A DNA stretch of 64,000 nt from Sideroxydans sp. (GCA_024636935.1 JAGXGC010000011.1:24511-88510), one strand, 5' to 3'. Shown: positions 26,083-35,315, numbered from the stretch's first letter. Translations and numbers: made by a program. Notes: generated by a model not told the origin, from the sequence alone.

Positions 26083-27102
26083 ATGAACATGATGAAAAAC
26101 CTATCAGTCAACCGGGATGCCAAATGGCATCTAGACCAGCCCTATAACGCGCGGCATCTGCTGTTTGCCATCGCTGCATTATTGATACTTGCAGTGACAG
26201 GCAGCCGGATGGAAGTGCCGCGCATGGTGAGCGAAACGGCGCAGGGAGTCGGATACGTAGTCGGTCTGAACGATTCATCACCCGTGGCGACCGGAGTGAA
26301 GCGCATCGCTGAATCGATATGGCCGCTGCGTATCTCCGAAGAGATCGAGATATCACGCATAGAGAATTTCGACCGCAACGATCTGCCATGGCTGTCGCAT
26401 GTGGAAGTCATCGAATCGCGCACGCCACACTTGAACACCGAGACGCTGCAACTGGAAGAGACCGTCGAGAGCAAGGAAGTGTTGGTCAAACCGGTTGGAT
26501 ATCTGGCGCATGTGCTTCTCAAGATGTTGGAAACGCTTGAGATGGCGCTGTGGGGAACGATACTGGCAGTGATCCTGTCGATCCCGCTGGCATGTTTCGC
26601 TGCCGCCAACTACGCGCCTAACCGTTTCATTTACAACTTGTCGCGTTCCACCATCAGTCTGTTTCGTGCGATCCCGGAACTGGTCAGCGCGCTGTTTCTA
26701 GTGTTGGCATTCGGCTTCGGACCTATCGCAGGTTTTCTGGCGCTCGGAATCCATAGTGCAGGTTTCCTTGGCAAGTTCTATGCGGAAGATATAGAGAATG
26801 CCGACCGTGGTCCGCAGGAGGCGCTTCAATCCATCGGCGCGGGACAGATCAAGACGCTCTGGTATGGCGTGTTGCCGCAAGTCTTGCCGCAGTACGTCGC
26901 CTACACGTTGTACATCCTGGATCGCAATATCCGTATGGCTACCGTGATTGGGATCGTGGGGGCTGGCGGCATCGGGTTGGAATTGAAAGGCCGCTTCGAC
27001 ATGTTCAATTTTGATCACGTGGGAACCATTCTGGTGATCATCTTTTTGACTGTGATTATCCTCGACCAGTTTTCAGCAAGATTGCGCAGCCGCCTGATGT
27101 GA
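26083..27102 (+). CDS. phnE: Phosphonate ABC transporter permease
   Basis: The 339-residue protein has a first membrane helix (about residues 22-40), then an unusually long hydrophilic stretch (about 45-140), then a binding-protein-dependent permease core of about five helices. The EAA loop is ESIGAGQ-like (GPQEALQSIGAGQIKTLWYGVLPQ). The C-terminal pattern RMATVIGIVGAGGIGLEL is typical of PhnE. It is longer than the roughly 260-residue E. coli-type protein because of the N-terminal insertion. Confidence 0.94.
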   Translation: MNMMKNLSVNRDAKWHLDQPYNARHLLFAIAALLILAVTGSRMEVPRMVSETAQGVGYVVGLNDSSPVATGVKRIAESIWPLRISEEIEISRIENFDRNDLPWLSHVEVIESRTPHLNTETLQLEETVESKEVLVKPVGYLAHVLLKMLETLEMALWGTILAVILSIPLACFAAANYAPNRFIYNLSRSTISLFRAIPELVSALFLVLAFGFGPIAGFLALGIHSAGFLGKFYAEDIENADRGPQEALQSIGAGQIKTLWYGVLPQVLPQYVAYTLYILDRNIRMATVIGIVGAGGIGLELKGRFDMFNFDHVGTILVIIFLTVIILDQFSARLRSRLM

Positions 27103-27145
27103 CAGCCTCGGCTGTTGCAGCAGGTATGAAGCGAACCAACTTGTA

Positions 27146-27155
27146 TAGACATCTA
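27146..27155. promoter_or_regulatory. PhnF-type operator upstream of phnG
   Basis: TAGACATCTA is identical to the palindrome before phnF and lies 21 bp before the phnG ATG. It implies a second regulated promoter in the 74 bp phnE-phnG gap. Confidence 0.6.
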
Positions 27156-27176
27156 TCTGCATAGGGAAAGCTGGAA

Positions 27177-27641
27177 ATGAACTTACCAAGAAAAGAATGG
27201 GCCGCCGCCTTGTGCGCGCTGCCTGCCAGTGAAGTGAAACATCTGGCGAACGTGTTGTCGGGTGAACTGGAAGTGCGCGATGTTGCACTGCCGCACGCAG
27301 GACTGGGCTTGCTCAATCTGCGCGACGGTGCGTTCGAAGAATCCTATTTCATCGGTGAGATACCCGTGGCACGTGCCGAAGTGATCGTGCGCAGCGCGGG
27401 CGGAATGGAAGAGCGCGGTGGTGCATTGATCGTCGACGACCGCGCACAGTTCGCACGCTCCATCGCCATCCTTGATGCGGTGATGGCCGGCAAGCTGCCC
27501 GGCAGTGTACCGGCCATGACGCTGGTGCAGCGCGGCATGGAAGTACGCCAACAAAAACAAATCGAGCGCAAAAAACTACTGACCGCGACGCGCGTGGATT
27601 TCTCGCTACTGGGACAAGAGGACGACGAAGATGAAGAATGA
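27177..27641 (+). CDS. phnG: C-P lyase subunit PhnG
   Basis: The 154-residue product matches PhnG in length and motifs (REWAA-like RKEWAAALCALPASE, VRDVALPHAGLGLLNLRDG, YFIGEIPVARAEV). PhnG is part of the PhnGHIJ core complex that attaches methylphosphonate to ATP with PhnI. It ends in an acidic tail and overlaps phnH by 11 bp. Confidence 0.95.
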   Translation: MNLPRKEWAAALCALPASEVKHLANVLSGELEVRDVALPHAGLGLLNLRDGAFEESYFIGEIPVARAEVIVRSAGGMEERGGALIVDDRAQFARSIAILDAVMAGKLPGSVPAMTLVQRGMEVRQQKQIERKKLLTATRVDFSLLGQEDDEDEE

Positions 27642-28209
27642 AATGACCATGGTCGAAGCCGACATCTGGCATCCGGCACAACAGCAGCAACTGTTTCGCA
27701 GTCTGCTGGATGCTTTCAGTTATCCCGGCCGTATCCAGACTTGTACTGCACAGGCTGAACCTTGGCTGGCATTGCTGGGCGCACTGTTGGATGGACAGAC
27801 GACTTTGTCCGATTCACAAGATATGTTGGAGGAATCCATCTGGCCGAAACTGGAAGCGCAGCGTGTGCCTTATGAACTAGCCGCGTTCATCCTGTTGGAC
27901 GGCAGCCAAGCACCGGAGATGGTGCCGAGCTTGGGCACACTGGAAGCGCCAGAGGGCGGCGCGACTTTGTTACTGCGCGTCGCATCACTGCATGAAGAAA
28001 GCGCGGGTGCATTGCGCTTGAATTTGACTGGCCCCGGCATCCGCCAGCCAGTCACCATCAGTGTGGAAGGTCTGCATGCAGACTGGATAGCCGCACGCAA
28101 CGACTGGGTCAGCAGCTTCCCGCTCGGTGTCGAATTGGTGTTGTGCGATGCGCAACGCTTCGTTGCACTGCCGCGCACCACCCGCATCGTGATCGGCGGT
28201 GCAGCATGA
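27631..28209 (+). CDS. phnH: C-P lyase subunit PhnH
   Basis: The 192-residue protein has PhnH hallmarks: IWHPAQQQQLFRSLLDAFSYPGRI near the N-terminus and a LTGPGI segment. The first ATG lies within phnG; an in-frame ATG at 27643 is an alternative. It is a core C-P lyase subunit with a PLP-transferase-like fold but no cofactor (family knowledge). Its stop overlaps the phnI start. Confidence 0.95.
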   Translation: MKNEMTMVEADIWHPAQQQQLFRSLLDAFSYPGRIQTCTAQAEPWLALLGALLDGQTTLSDSQDMLEESIWPKLEAQRVPYELAAFILLDGSQAPEMVPSLGTLEAPEGGATLLLRVASLHEESAGALRLNLTGPGIRQPVTISVEGLHADWIAARNDWVSSFPLGVELVLCDAQRFVALPRTTRIVIGGAA

Positions 28210-29318
28210 GTTACGTCGCGATCAAAGGCGGTAAGGCCGCTATCGACGGTGCAGCAAGCGCCTCCGAATACCTGCGCAGCAAAGGTTCGCTGGACGAGCC
28301 ACTGACGCTGGCGATGATAGAAGAGCAGTTGCGTCTGCTCACCTCGCGTGTGGTGTCCGAAGGCGGTCTGTATCACCCGCGTCTGGCTGCGCTCGCGCTC
28401 AAACAATTCCAAGGCGACACCTTGGAAGCGGCGTTCGCCTTGCGCGCTTATCGTTCCACCAAACCGCGCTTGCTCGAATCGCCAGTGCAAGACACGGCCA
28501 ACATGCGCTGCATCCGCCGCATCTCGTCTGCGTTCAAAGAAGTGCCGGGCGGCCAGTATCTCGGCGCGACCTACGACTACGCCTTGCGTCTGTTGCAACT
28601 CGATCTCGCCAACGAAGACCCGGCCGCATTCAAAGCCGTGGCGAAGAGTTTCCTGCGCGACACACCCGAAACAGAACTGCCCGACAACTTCCCCAAGGTG
28701 ATCGACTCACTGCGTGCAGAAGGTCTGTTGCCGCCGGTCGCACCGAGTCGCGCTGCCGCGTTCGACATCACGCGCGATCCGCTGGTGTTCCCTGTGCCGC
28801 GTTCGGCTGCACTGGCCACCATGGCACGCGCCGAGACAGGCGGTCTGCTGGCGATGGCTTATTCCAACATGCGCGGTTACGGCGACGTGCACCCCACGGT
28901 GGCGGAGCTGCGCGTCGGTTATTTGCCGGTGATGCTGCCGCATCCGGTGACGGGCGAGTTGATGGAAGCGGGCGAAGTACTGGTCACCGAGTGCGAAGTC
29001 GTGGCGATGTACGAAGGCACGAACGGCGACGAGCTGCCCACCTTCACGCTCGGCTATGGCGCGTGCTTCGGTCACAACGAAGTGAAGGCGATCAGCATGG
29101 CCATCCTCGACCGCGCTTTGCAGAAAGGTATGCAAGACGGCCCCACCAATCCTTCGGAAGATCCCGAGTTCGTGTTGTTGCATGTGGATGGTGTGGATTC
29201 GATGGGCTTCGCCTCGCACTACAAGATGCCGCACTACGTCACCTTCCAGTCGGACATGGATCGACTGCGCACCACCCAACAAAAGATGCAGCAAAAAGAA
29301 TCGGAGGCGACCACATGA
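28206..29318 (+). CDS. phnI: C-P lyase subunit PhnI
   Basis: The ATG overlapping the phnH stop (ATGA) gives a 370-residue protein starting MSYVAIKGGKAAIDGA, the standard PhnI start. Further motifs are EGGLYHPRLAALALKQ, MAYSNMRGYGDVHPT and FGHNEVKAISMAILDR. PhnI is the nucleosidase subunit that, with G, H and L, forms ribose-1-phosphonate triphosphate (family knowledge). Confidence 0.97.
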   Translation: MSYVAIKGGKAAIDGAASASEYLRSKGSLDEPLTLAMIEEQLRLLTSRVVSEGGLYHPRLAALALKQFQGDTLEAAFALRAYRSTKPRLLESPVQDTANMRCIRRISSAFKEVPGGQYLGATYDYALRLLQLDLANEDPAAFKAVAKSFLRDTPETELPDNFPKVIDSLRAEGLLPPVAPSRAAAFDITRDPLVFPVPRSAALATMARAETGGLLAMAYSNMRGYGDVHPTVAELRVGYLPVMLPHPVTGELMEAGEVLVTECEVVAMYEGTNGDELPTFTLGYGACFGHNEVKAISMAILDRALQKGMQDGPTNPSEDPEFVLLHVDGVDSMGFASHYKMPHYVTFQSDMDRLRTTQQKMQQKESEATT

Positions 29319-30211
29319 ACGCGAATTACGAACTGCCGCTGGAAGATGCAGGCTATTCCTTCGGCTTCCTCGACGAGTACGCCAAAAAGGAAGTGCGCCG
29401 CTGCATCCTGAAAGCGATCTCCATCCCCGGTTACCAGACGCCTTACGCTTCGCGTGAGATGCCGATGGGGCGCGGCTTCGGAACCGGCGGTCTGCAACTC
29501 ACCTTGTCGCTGATCGGCGAAGACGACACTTTGAAAGTGATCGACCAAGGATCGGACGATTCGGTGAATGCAGTTAACTTGCGTCAATTCGTGCAGCTCA
29601 CCTGTCCCGGTGTCGAAGTCACCGAGAAGACGCAGGAAGCGACGCTGATCCAATCGCGTCACCGTATCCCGGAGAAGCAACTCACCGAGCAACAGATACT
29701 GGTGCTGCAAGTGCCGTATCCCGATGCATTGGTGGTGGTCGAACCATCGGAAGCGCGACGCAAAGTCATGCATGGTGAGGCCGACTATTCACGTCTGCTG
29801 GTGAAGTTGTACGAGGACGTGGTGCGCTTCGACGAGATCACCATCTCGCACCGTTACCCCACGCGCATCAACGGCCACTACGTGATCGACCCGTCACCCA
29901 TCCCGCGCTGGGACGTGCCGCGTCTGCATCAGTCACCAGCATTGGTACTGCTCGGAGCCGGGCGCGAAAAGAAGATCTACGCCGTGCCGCCCTACACCTT
30001 GGCCGAACCGCTGGTGTTCGATGACATCGCCTTCCGTGTTGAAGATTTCCGCGACGCGAACGGCAAGCGCATCGCCTGTCGTTGCTGCGGTTCGACCGTG
30101 AGCTTCCTCGATGAACTCATCGATGATGCAGGCAACGTCACCCACCAATGTTCCGACTCGGCCTATTGCGAGGAAGAGCAGGAAACCATCAGCGCGAGGA
30201 AGCAAGCATGA
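29315..30211 (+). CDS. phnJ: Carbon-phosphorus lyase, radical SAM PhnJ
   Basis: The ATG overlaps the phnI stop and gives 298 residues beginning MNANYELPLEDAGYSFGFLDE. Four cysteines of the Fe-S and catalytic region are present at about residues 255, 258, 279 and 285 (CRCCGSTV and HQCSDSAYC), close to the E. coli spacing; Cys257 is extra. The enzyme cleaves the C-P bond by radical chemistry. SHRYPTRINGHYVIDPSPIP is a conserved core stretch. Confidence 0.97.
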   Translation: MNANYELPLEDAGYSFGFLDEYAKKEVRRCILKAISIPGYQTPYASREMPMGRGFGTGGLQLTLSLIGEDDTLKVIDQGSDDSVNAVNLRQFVQLTCPGVEVTEKTQEATLIQSRHRIPEKQLTEQQILVLQVPYPDALVVVEPSEARRKVMHGEADYSRLLVKLYEDVVRFDEITISHRYPTRINGHYVIDPSPIPRWDVPRLHQSPALVLLGAGREKKIYAVPPYTLAEPLVFDDIAFRVEDFRDANGKRIACRCCGSTVSFLDELIDDAGNVTHQCSDSAYCEEEQETISARKQA

Positions 30212-31041
30212 GCAACAAGATATTGTCCGTGCGCGGTCTGTCGCGCATCCACGGTGAGCAGTGCCCGCTGTGTATTGCGAGCACCGGCCCGGAACACGAC
30301 ACCAACATCTGCCCGCACTGCGGCAGTGTGGTCGCCGCGCACGATGTGAACTTCGATCTGTATCGCGGCGAGATCCTCGGCATCATCGGTGAATCTGGCA
30401 GCGGCAAGTCGAGCACGGTGAAGACCTTGTATTTCGACGAGGCACCGACAGCGGGCAGCGCGACCTTCTACGACGGTGGTGCGCAGCACGATATGTTCGC
30501 GCTCAACGCCGCGCAACAACGCAGCATGCGCAACAAGCGTTTCGGCATGGTGTATCAGAACCCGCATCTGGGTCTGAACTTCCAGATCTCCGCCGGAGGC
30601 AACATCGCCGAGCGTCTGCTGATGAGCGACCTTAAACACTACGGCGAGATCCGCACCCGTGCAGGAGACCTGTTGGTGCGTACCGAAGTGGCGCGCGCAC
30701 GCATGGATCAGAACCCCAAGACTTTCTCAGGCGGTATGCAGCAGCGCGTGCAGATCGCCAAGGCACTGGCCACGCAACCGCCGTTGCTGTTCTTGGACGA
30801 AGTCACCACCGGACTCGACCTGTCGGTGCAAGCCGCCATCCTCGATCTGATCCTGGAGATACAACACGAACTCGGCACCGCGATGATCGTGGTCACCCAC
30901 GACTTAGGCGTGATCCGCCTATTGGCAGGCCGCACGCTGGTGATGAAACACGGCCGCGTCATCGAGTCCGGCCTTACCGACCAGATCCTTGAAGACCCAC
31001 AGCACGCGTACACCCAGCGGCTGGTGGCTTCTGCATTGTGA
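30208..31041 (+). CDS. phnK: C-P lyase complex ATPase PhnK with Cys-rich insertion
   Basis: The 277-residue ABC ATPase has Walker A GESGSGKSS, signature FSGGMQQRVQIAKAL, Walker B LLFLDEVTTGLD and the switch TLVVTHDLG-like VVTHDLGVIRLLAG. Between the first strand and Walker A it carries two CxxC pairs (Cys19/22 and Cys35/38: QCPLC and ICPHCG) that look like a zinc ribbon and are absent from E. coli PhnK. PhnK docks on PhnJ in the core complex. The start overlaps the phnJ stop. Confidence 0.95.
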   Translation: MSNKILSVRGLSRIHGEQCPLCIASTGPEHDTNICPHCGSVVAAHDVNFDLYRGEILGIIGESGSGKSSTVKTLYFDEAPTAGSATFYDGGAQHDMFALNAAQQRSMRNKRFGMVYQNPHLGLNFQISAGGNIAERLLMSDLKHYGEIRTRAGDLLVRTEVARARMDQNPKTFSGGMQQRVQIAKALATQPPLLFLDEVTTGLDLSVQAAILDLILEIQHELGTAMIVVTHDLGVIRLLAGRTLVMKHGRVIESGLTDQILEDPQHAYTQRLVASAL

Positions 31042-31042
31042 G

Positions 31043-31768
31043 ATGAATATGAACGCTATCCTGACTATCGAGAATTACGCCAAGACATTCTGTCTGCACG
31101 AGCGCAACAAGCTCATCCCATCCGCTTCGCATGTGAATCTGAGCGTGTACCCCGGCAAGCTCACCGCGCTGATCGGGCCGACCGGCGCGGGCAAATCTTC
31201 CGTGCTGAAAGGGGTGTATCGCACCTACCTGCCCAGCGCCGGACGCATGCTGTTCCGCACTGCCGCAGGTGAAGTCGTCGACCTCGCACAGGCGGACGAA
31301 CATCGCATGCTGGAGCTGCGCAAGAGCGAGATAGGATTCGTCACCCAGTTCCTGCATTGCCTGCCGCGCAAGTCCGCGCTGGATGTAGTGGCCGAGCCTT
31401 TGTTCGCGCGCGGCGTGCCGACCGAAGAAGCACGCGGACGTGCAGCTGACCTGCTGGCGCAACTGGCTGTGCCCTCACATCTGTGGAACGTGCCGCCCGC
31501 TACGTTCTCCGGCGGCGAGAAGCAGCGTGTGAATCTGGCGCGCGGTTTGATCGCGCAACCGCGTTTGCTGTTGCTGGATGAACCGACCGCCAGTCTCGAC
31601 CCCGCCACCACCGAACGCGTCGTGGCACACCTCGAAACATTGAAAGGCAGCGGCATCGCCATGCTGGCCATCTTCCATCACCCCGATCTGGTGCGCCGTC
31701 TGGCCGACAGTGTCATAGAGCTGTCACCTCCCGTCGCTATCGTTGAACCCGAAAAGGAAATCGCATGA
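31043..31768 (+). CDS. phnL: C-P lyase ATPase PhnL
   Basis: The 241-residue ABC ATPase begins MNMNAILTIENYAKTFCLH and has Walker A GPTGAGKSS, signature FSGGEKQRVNLARGL and Walker B LLLLDEPTASLDP. The VNLSVYPGKLTALIGPTG pattern is PhnL-specific. It is needed with PhnGHI for the first nucleotide-coupling step (family knowledge). It starts 1 bp after the phnK stop and overlaps phnM by 4 bp. Confidence 0.96.
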   Translation: MNMNAILTIENYAKTFCLHERNKLIPSASHVNLSVYPGKLTALIGPTGAGKSSVLKGVYRTYLPSAGRMLFRTAAGEVVDLAQADEHRMLELRKSEIGFVTQFLHCLPRKSALDVVAEPLFARGVPTEEARGRAADLLAQLAVPSHLWNVPPATFSGGEKQRVNLARGLIAQPRLLLLDEPTASLDPATTERVVAHLETLKGSGIAMLAIFHHPDLVRRLADSVIELSPPVAIVEPEKEIA

Positions 31769-32925
31769 ACAAGCATTTTTATCTGACTGGCGCGCAAGTC
31801 GTGCTGGAGAACGAAACACTGAAAGACGCTGCCGTGCTGATCGCGGACGGCAACATCGTCGCTATCAACCCAGCCAGCAGTAGCGGCGCGCAAGAGATCG
31901 ACCTGCGCGGCCAGACCCTGATGCCGGGCATGATCGACCTGCACTGCGACGCACTGGAAAAAGAAGCCGAGCCGCGCCCCGGCGTGCATTTCCCGTTCGA
32001 CTTCGCCTGCGCGCAAGCTGACAAGCGCAACGCCGCCGCCGGTATCACCACCATCTATCACGCCTTGTCTTTCGCCAATGCTGAACTGGGGGTGCGCAAC
32101 AACAGCACAGCGGCTGAGCTGGCACGTGCGGTGCATGCCTGGCAGCAACATGCACTGGTGGATAACCGCGTGCATGCCCGTTACGAGATCACCGACCCGA
32201 CCGCACCCGAAGTGTTGAACGATCTGCTGAGCAACGACGAGATCCATCTGATGTCGTTCATGGACCACACGCCGGGGCAGGGTCAATTCAAGAGTATCGA
32301 TGCCTATCGCAGTTTCCAGACGCGCACTTATAAGAAAGACGAAGCAGAGTTCGAAGCCTTGCTGGCCGAGAAGTTGGCACAGGGCGAAGGCGCAGTGGGG
32401 CGCATGGAACAACTGGCGCAACACGCACGCGAACTTGGCATCCCGCTCGCCAGCCACGACGACGACCGTCCCGAGAAAGTGGATGTGGTGAAGGCGTTGG
32501 GTGTAAGCGTGTCCGAATTCCCGATCAATCTGGAGACCGCCGTCGCCGCACGCGCAGCAGGCCTGTCCACCTTGTTCGGTGCGCCGAATGTGGTGCGCGG
32601 CAAATCACAATCCGGCTCCATGCGTGCGCTGGATGCAGTGCGCGAAGGCGTGGCCGATTGTCTGTGCGGTGACTATTCACCTGCGGCCTTGCTGCCCGCC
32701 GTGTTGCAATTGCCGGAACTGGCTGGCATCAAATTGCATGAAGCAGTCGCTCTGGTGACCTGCAATCCTGCGCGCGCCGTCAGCCTGAAAGACCGTGGCT
32801 CCATCGCTGTTGGCAAGCGCGCCGACCTGTTGGCAGTGCGCTACCTTGGTGGTCTGCCGCAAGTGTCACGTGTGTGGTCGGCAGGCCTGCCGGTGATGAC
32901 ACTTGCTTTCGATCACGGGGCCTGA
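31765..32925 (+). CDS. phnM: Phosphonate triphosphate diphosphatase PhnM
   Basis: The 386-residue amidohydrolase-fold protein shows MPGMIDLHCDALEKEAEPRPG (metal-binding HxD variant), ITTIYHALSF, IHLMSFMDHTPGQGQ, LASHDDDRPEKV and DCLCGDYSPAALL, all PhnM marks. It removes diphosphate from ribose-1-phosphonate triphosphate before C-P cleavage. It overlaps phnL, and phnN starts 1 bp after it. Confidence 0.97.
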   Translation: MNKHFYLTGAQVVLENETLKDAAVLIADGNIVAINPASSSGAQEIDLRGQTLMPGMIDLHCDALEKEAEPRPGVHFPFDFACAQADKRNAAAGITTIYHALSFANAELGVRNNSTAAELARAVHAWQQHALVDNRVHARYEITDPTAPEVLNDLLSNDEIHLMSFMDHTPGQGQFKSIDAYRSFQTRTYKKDEAEFEALLAEKLAQGEGAVGRMEQLAQHARELGIPLASHDDDRPEKVDVVKALGVSVSEFPINLETAVAARAAGLSTLFGAPNVVRGKSQSGSMRALDAVREGVADCLCGDYSPAALLPAVLQLPELAGIKLHEAVALVTCNPARAVSLKDRGSIAVGKRADLLAVRYLGGLPQVSRVWSAGLPVMTLAFDHGA

Positions 32926-32926
32926 G

Positions 32927-33496
32927 GTGAGCGGCGTTCTGCTCTATGTGATCGGCCCATCCGGCAGCGGCAAGGACAGCCTGATGAGTCATGCACGCTT
33001 CAAACTGGCGCAGGATGCCAACGTGGTGTTCGCGCATCGCTACATCACCCGTCCGCAGGATGCCGGAGGCGAGAACCATGTGGCGCTGAGCGAGGACGAG
33101 TTCGAATCGCGTGTCGCGCGCAAATTGTTCCCACTGCATTGGCATAGTCACGGTCTGCGCTACGGCATCGGTTGTGAATTGAATCATTGGCTGGCCAAAG
33201 GATTGACCGTGATCGTCAATGGTTCACGTGCATATTTACAGGAAGCCTCGCGTCGTTATCCGGAACTGGTGCCGGTGCTGATCGAGGTGTCGCCCGCAGT
33301 GCTGCGTCAACGTTTGCAGGGGCGCGGACGCGAGAGCGCGGACGACATAGAATCCCGACTAAAACGCGCTGGCGAGTTCGCTTCTTTGCAGCACGGCAAA
33401 CTGGTGCGCTTCAGCAATGATGCGCCGCTTAATACGACTGGCCCCGAGTTCGTCGAACTCATCCGTAGCCAAGCGCCGGTGACGATATGCGACTGA
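32927..33496 (+). CDS. phnN: Ribose 1,5-bisphosphokinase PhnN
   Basis: The GTG start 1 bp after the phnM stop gives 189 residues. Walker A is GPSGSGKDS at residues about 10-18, followed by RYITRPQDAGGENHVALSEDEF, which is shared with guanylate-kinase-like PhnN. It phosphorylates ribose 1,5-bisphosphate to PRPP at the end of the pathway. It overlaps phnP by 10 bp. Confidence 0.94.
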   Translation: MSGVLLYVIGPSGSGKDSLMSHARFKLAQDANVVFAHRYITRPQDAGGENHVALSEDEFESRVARKLFPLHWHSHGLRYGIGCELNHWLAKGLTVIVNGSRAYLQEASRRYPELVPVLIEVSPAVLRQRLQGRGRESADDIESRLKRAGEFASLQHGKLVRFSNDAPLNTTGPEFVELIRSQAPVTICD

Positions 33497-34248
33497 CCTT
33501 TCTTGGCACCGGTGCGGCCGGTGGTGTGCCGTTGTGGGGGTGTGACTGTGCGGTGTGTGTACGGGCGCGGGTGGACATCACCGCGCGCCGCCAGCCGAAC
33601 TGTGCGCTGCTGGAAGCGGGCGACGTGCGCCTGCTGATCGATGCGGGTGTGATGGATGTGGCCGAGCGATTTCCGCCGGGTGCGCTGAACGCGGTGCTGG
33701 TCACGCATTTCCATGCCGACCATGTGCAAGGACTTTTCCATCTGCGTTGGGGGAAGGGCGAGCTGGATGTGTATTCGCCGCACGATAGCGAAGGCTGCGC
33801 CGATCTGTACAAATATCCCGGGCCGCTGAAGTTCACGCAACTCTCCAAGTTCGAACAGATCGAGATAGGCGATGTGCGCATCACGACCGTGCCCTTGGTG
33901 CATTCAAAGCCGACGCTGGGTTATTGCATCGAGCATAAGGGCGCACGGCTGGCCTATCTTTCCGACTGTCGCGAACTACCCCTGGCCACGCTGGAGTTCC
34001 TGCAACGCTGGCAGCCGCACACCATCTGTCTGGATTGCACTTTCCCGCCCGGCGCAGATCAGCCGCGCAACCATTTTGATCTCACCGAAGCCCTCGACAT
34101 CGCGCAAATTTTTCCGGAAAGCGAGATGGTGCTGATGCACATCGGTCACAAATTGGATGCCTGGTTGCTGGATAAACCCGATGCCTTGCCGGACGGCATG
34201 CTTCTGGCGCGCGACGGCGAGACATTGGTCTGCATCGCCACCTCATGA
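33487..34248 (+). CDS. phnP: Phosphoribosyl 1,2-cyclic phosphate phosphodiesterase PhnP
   Basis: The 253-residue metallo-beta-lactamase-fold protein has the metal motif VTHFHADHVQGL. It also has an N-terminal cysteine loop GCDCAVCVRAR typical of the structural zinc site in PhnP, and YLSDCRELP and CLDCTFPPG later. It opens the cyclic phosphate left by C-P lyase. The stop overlaps the EamA permease start. Confidence 0.94.
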   Translation: MRLTFLGTGAAGGVPLWGCDCAVCVRARVDITARRQPNCALLEAGDVRLLIDAGVMDVAERFPPGALNAVLVTHFHADHVQGLFHLRWGKGELDVYSPHDSEGCADLYKYPGPLKFTQLSKFEQIEIGDVRITTVPLVHSKPTLGYCIEHKGARLAYLSDCRELPLATLEFLQRWQPHTICLDCTFPPGADQPRNHFDLTEALDIAQIFPESEMVLMHIGHKLDAWLLDKPDALPDGMLLARDGETLVCIATS

Positions 34249-35105
34249 CACCACTGCTGGCTGTCGGCTTGTCGGTGTTGTTGCATGTGTCGTGGAATCT
34301 GCTGACACGGCGTACGCACAGCGATGCAAACTTCCTGTGGTGGATCGTCGGTCTGCATGTGCTGATCTTTGCGCCGTTCGCCCTGCCTGCTTTTCTGCAT
34401 GCGGCGCAGGCTTCACCGGTGTTGTATATGTGCGCTGCCATCAGCGGCATCGCCAACGGCTTTTACTTTCTCGGCCTGCGGGCGGCTTATCACGTGGCAC
34501 CAGCCAGCGCGGTCTATCCCATGGTGCGCAGCTCGCCTTTGCTGATCGCGGTCGTGGAGACACTTTTCTTCGCACGCGACTTTCCCCTGCTGTCCTGGTT
34601 CGCCATCCTCATCGCGGCAGGCGGGTTGTGGCTGATCGCGACCAGTTCACACGACGGTGTGCGTCGTTTGAGCAAGGCATGGCCGTATGCACTGTTCGCC
34701 GCAGTCATGACGATGGTTTACAGCCTCAGCGACAAGGTAGCGGCCGGGCATCTGGATGGCTTGCACGTCGCCTTGGGCTACGTGTGTGTGAACTACGCCA
34801 TCGGCTGGTTGTTCCTGTGCGGCGAGCAGAAACGCCGCACGAAACGCTGGATACCTGCGATCACGCCATCCAAACGCTCGTTATTGATCGGTGCGCTGGG
34901 CGTGGGCACGGCTTACGCATTGGTGATCTACGCCATGCGCTGGCTGCCCGCCGCCTATGTGGTGACGCTCACCAATGCGGGCATCGTACTCACCGTGTTG
35001 CTGGGCATCGTGTGGCTGAAGGAACACGAAGGCTGGCGCCAACGCGCTTTGGGCGCAGGACTGGTGGTCGTGGGGTTGCTAGTGCTTGGTGCGTCTGCGG
35101 TGTGA
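34245..35105 (+). CDS. EamA/DMT-family permease at the end of the phn operon
   Basis: The 286-residue protein has about ten hydrophobic helices arranged as two EamA halves. The N-terminus is LLAVGLSVLLHVSWNLLTRR, and the second half contains VVTLTNAGIVLTVLLGIVWLKE, a typical EamA end. Its start overlaps the phnP stop (ATGA), so it is part of the phosphonate transcript. The substrate is unknown; export or import of a phosphonate by-product is inference from position only. Confidence 0.85.
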   Translation: MTPLLAVGLSVLLHVSWNLLTRRTHSDANFLWWIVGLHVLIFAPFALPAFLHAAQASPVLYMCAAISGIANGFYFLGLRAAYHVAPASAVYPMVRSSPLLIAVVETLFFARDFPLLSWFAILIAAGGLWLIATSSHDGVRRLSKAWPYALFAAVMTMVYSLSDKVAAGHLDGLHVALGYVCVNYAIGWLFLCGEQKRRTKRWIPAITPSKRSLLIGALGVGTAYALVIYAMRWLPAAYVVTLTNAGIVLTVLLGIVWLKEHEGWRQRALGAGLVVVGLLVLGASAV

Positions 35106-35315
35106 GAAAACCGGGCTGAATGAAAGCAGACTAACCATCGTAGAGAACAGCACCGACAGCGGGAATAGGCGAAATCTGCCCGATTTGCTGCTGCATTAAT
35201 ATATCCTTAACGAAAGTATTCCAGAGTGTGTGGTTCTGGAACATTCAAATCCACAAAGAAGGCTGAAGGCCGCTTACTTAATTTTTTTGCAATTCGTTCC
35301 TTACGCACTACAAAT
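35106..35315. other. Intergenic segment before the YkgJ-type gene
   Basis: About 210 bp without a supported gene. It holds a short hairpin (TTCCAGA/TTCTGGAA, about 35219-35242) and AT-rich DNA next to the following gene. A minus-strand 21-codon frame with an AAGGA upstream (near 35127-35198) is too short to support. Confidence 0.4.

Noticed and set aside
34157..35119. 320-codon frame overlapping phnP and the EamA gene
   Set aside because: Arg/Cys-rich off-frame product; the EamA frame explains the DNA and overlaps phnP cleanly.
35127..35198. 21-codon minus-strand peptide ORF with AAGGA upstream
   Set aside because: Too short, no signal or motif, and no comparison available.
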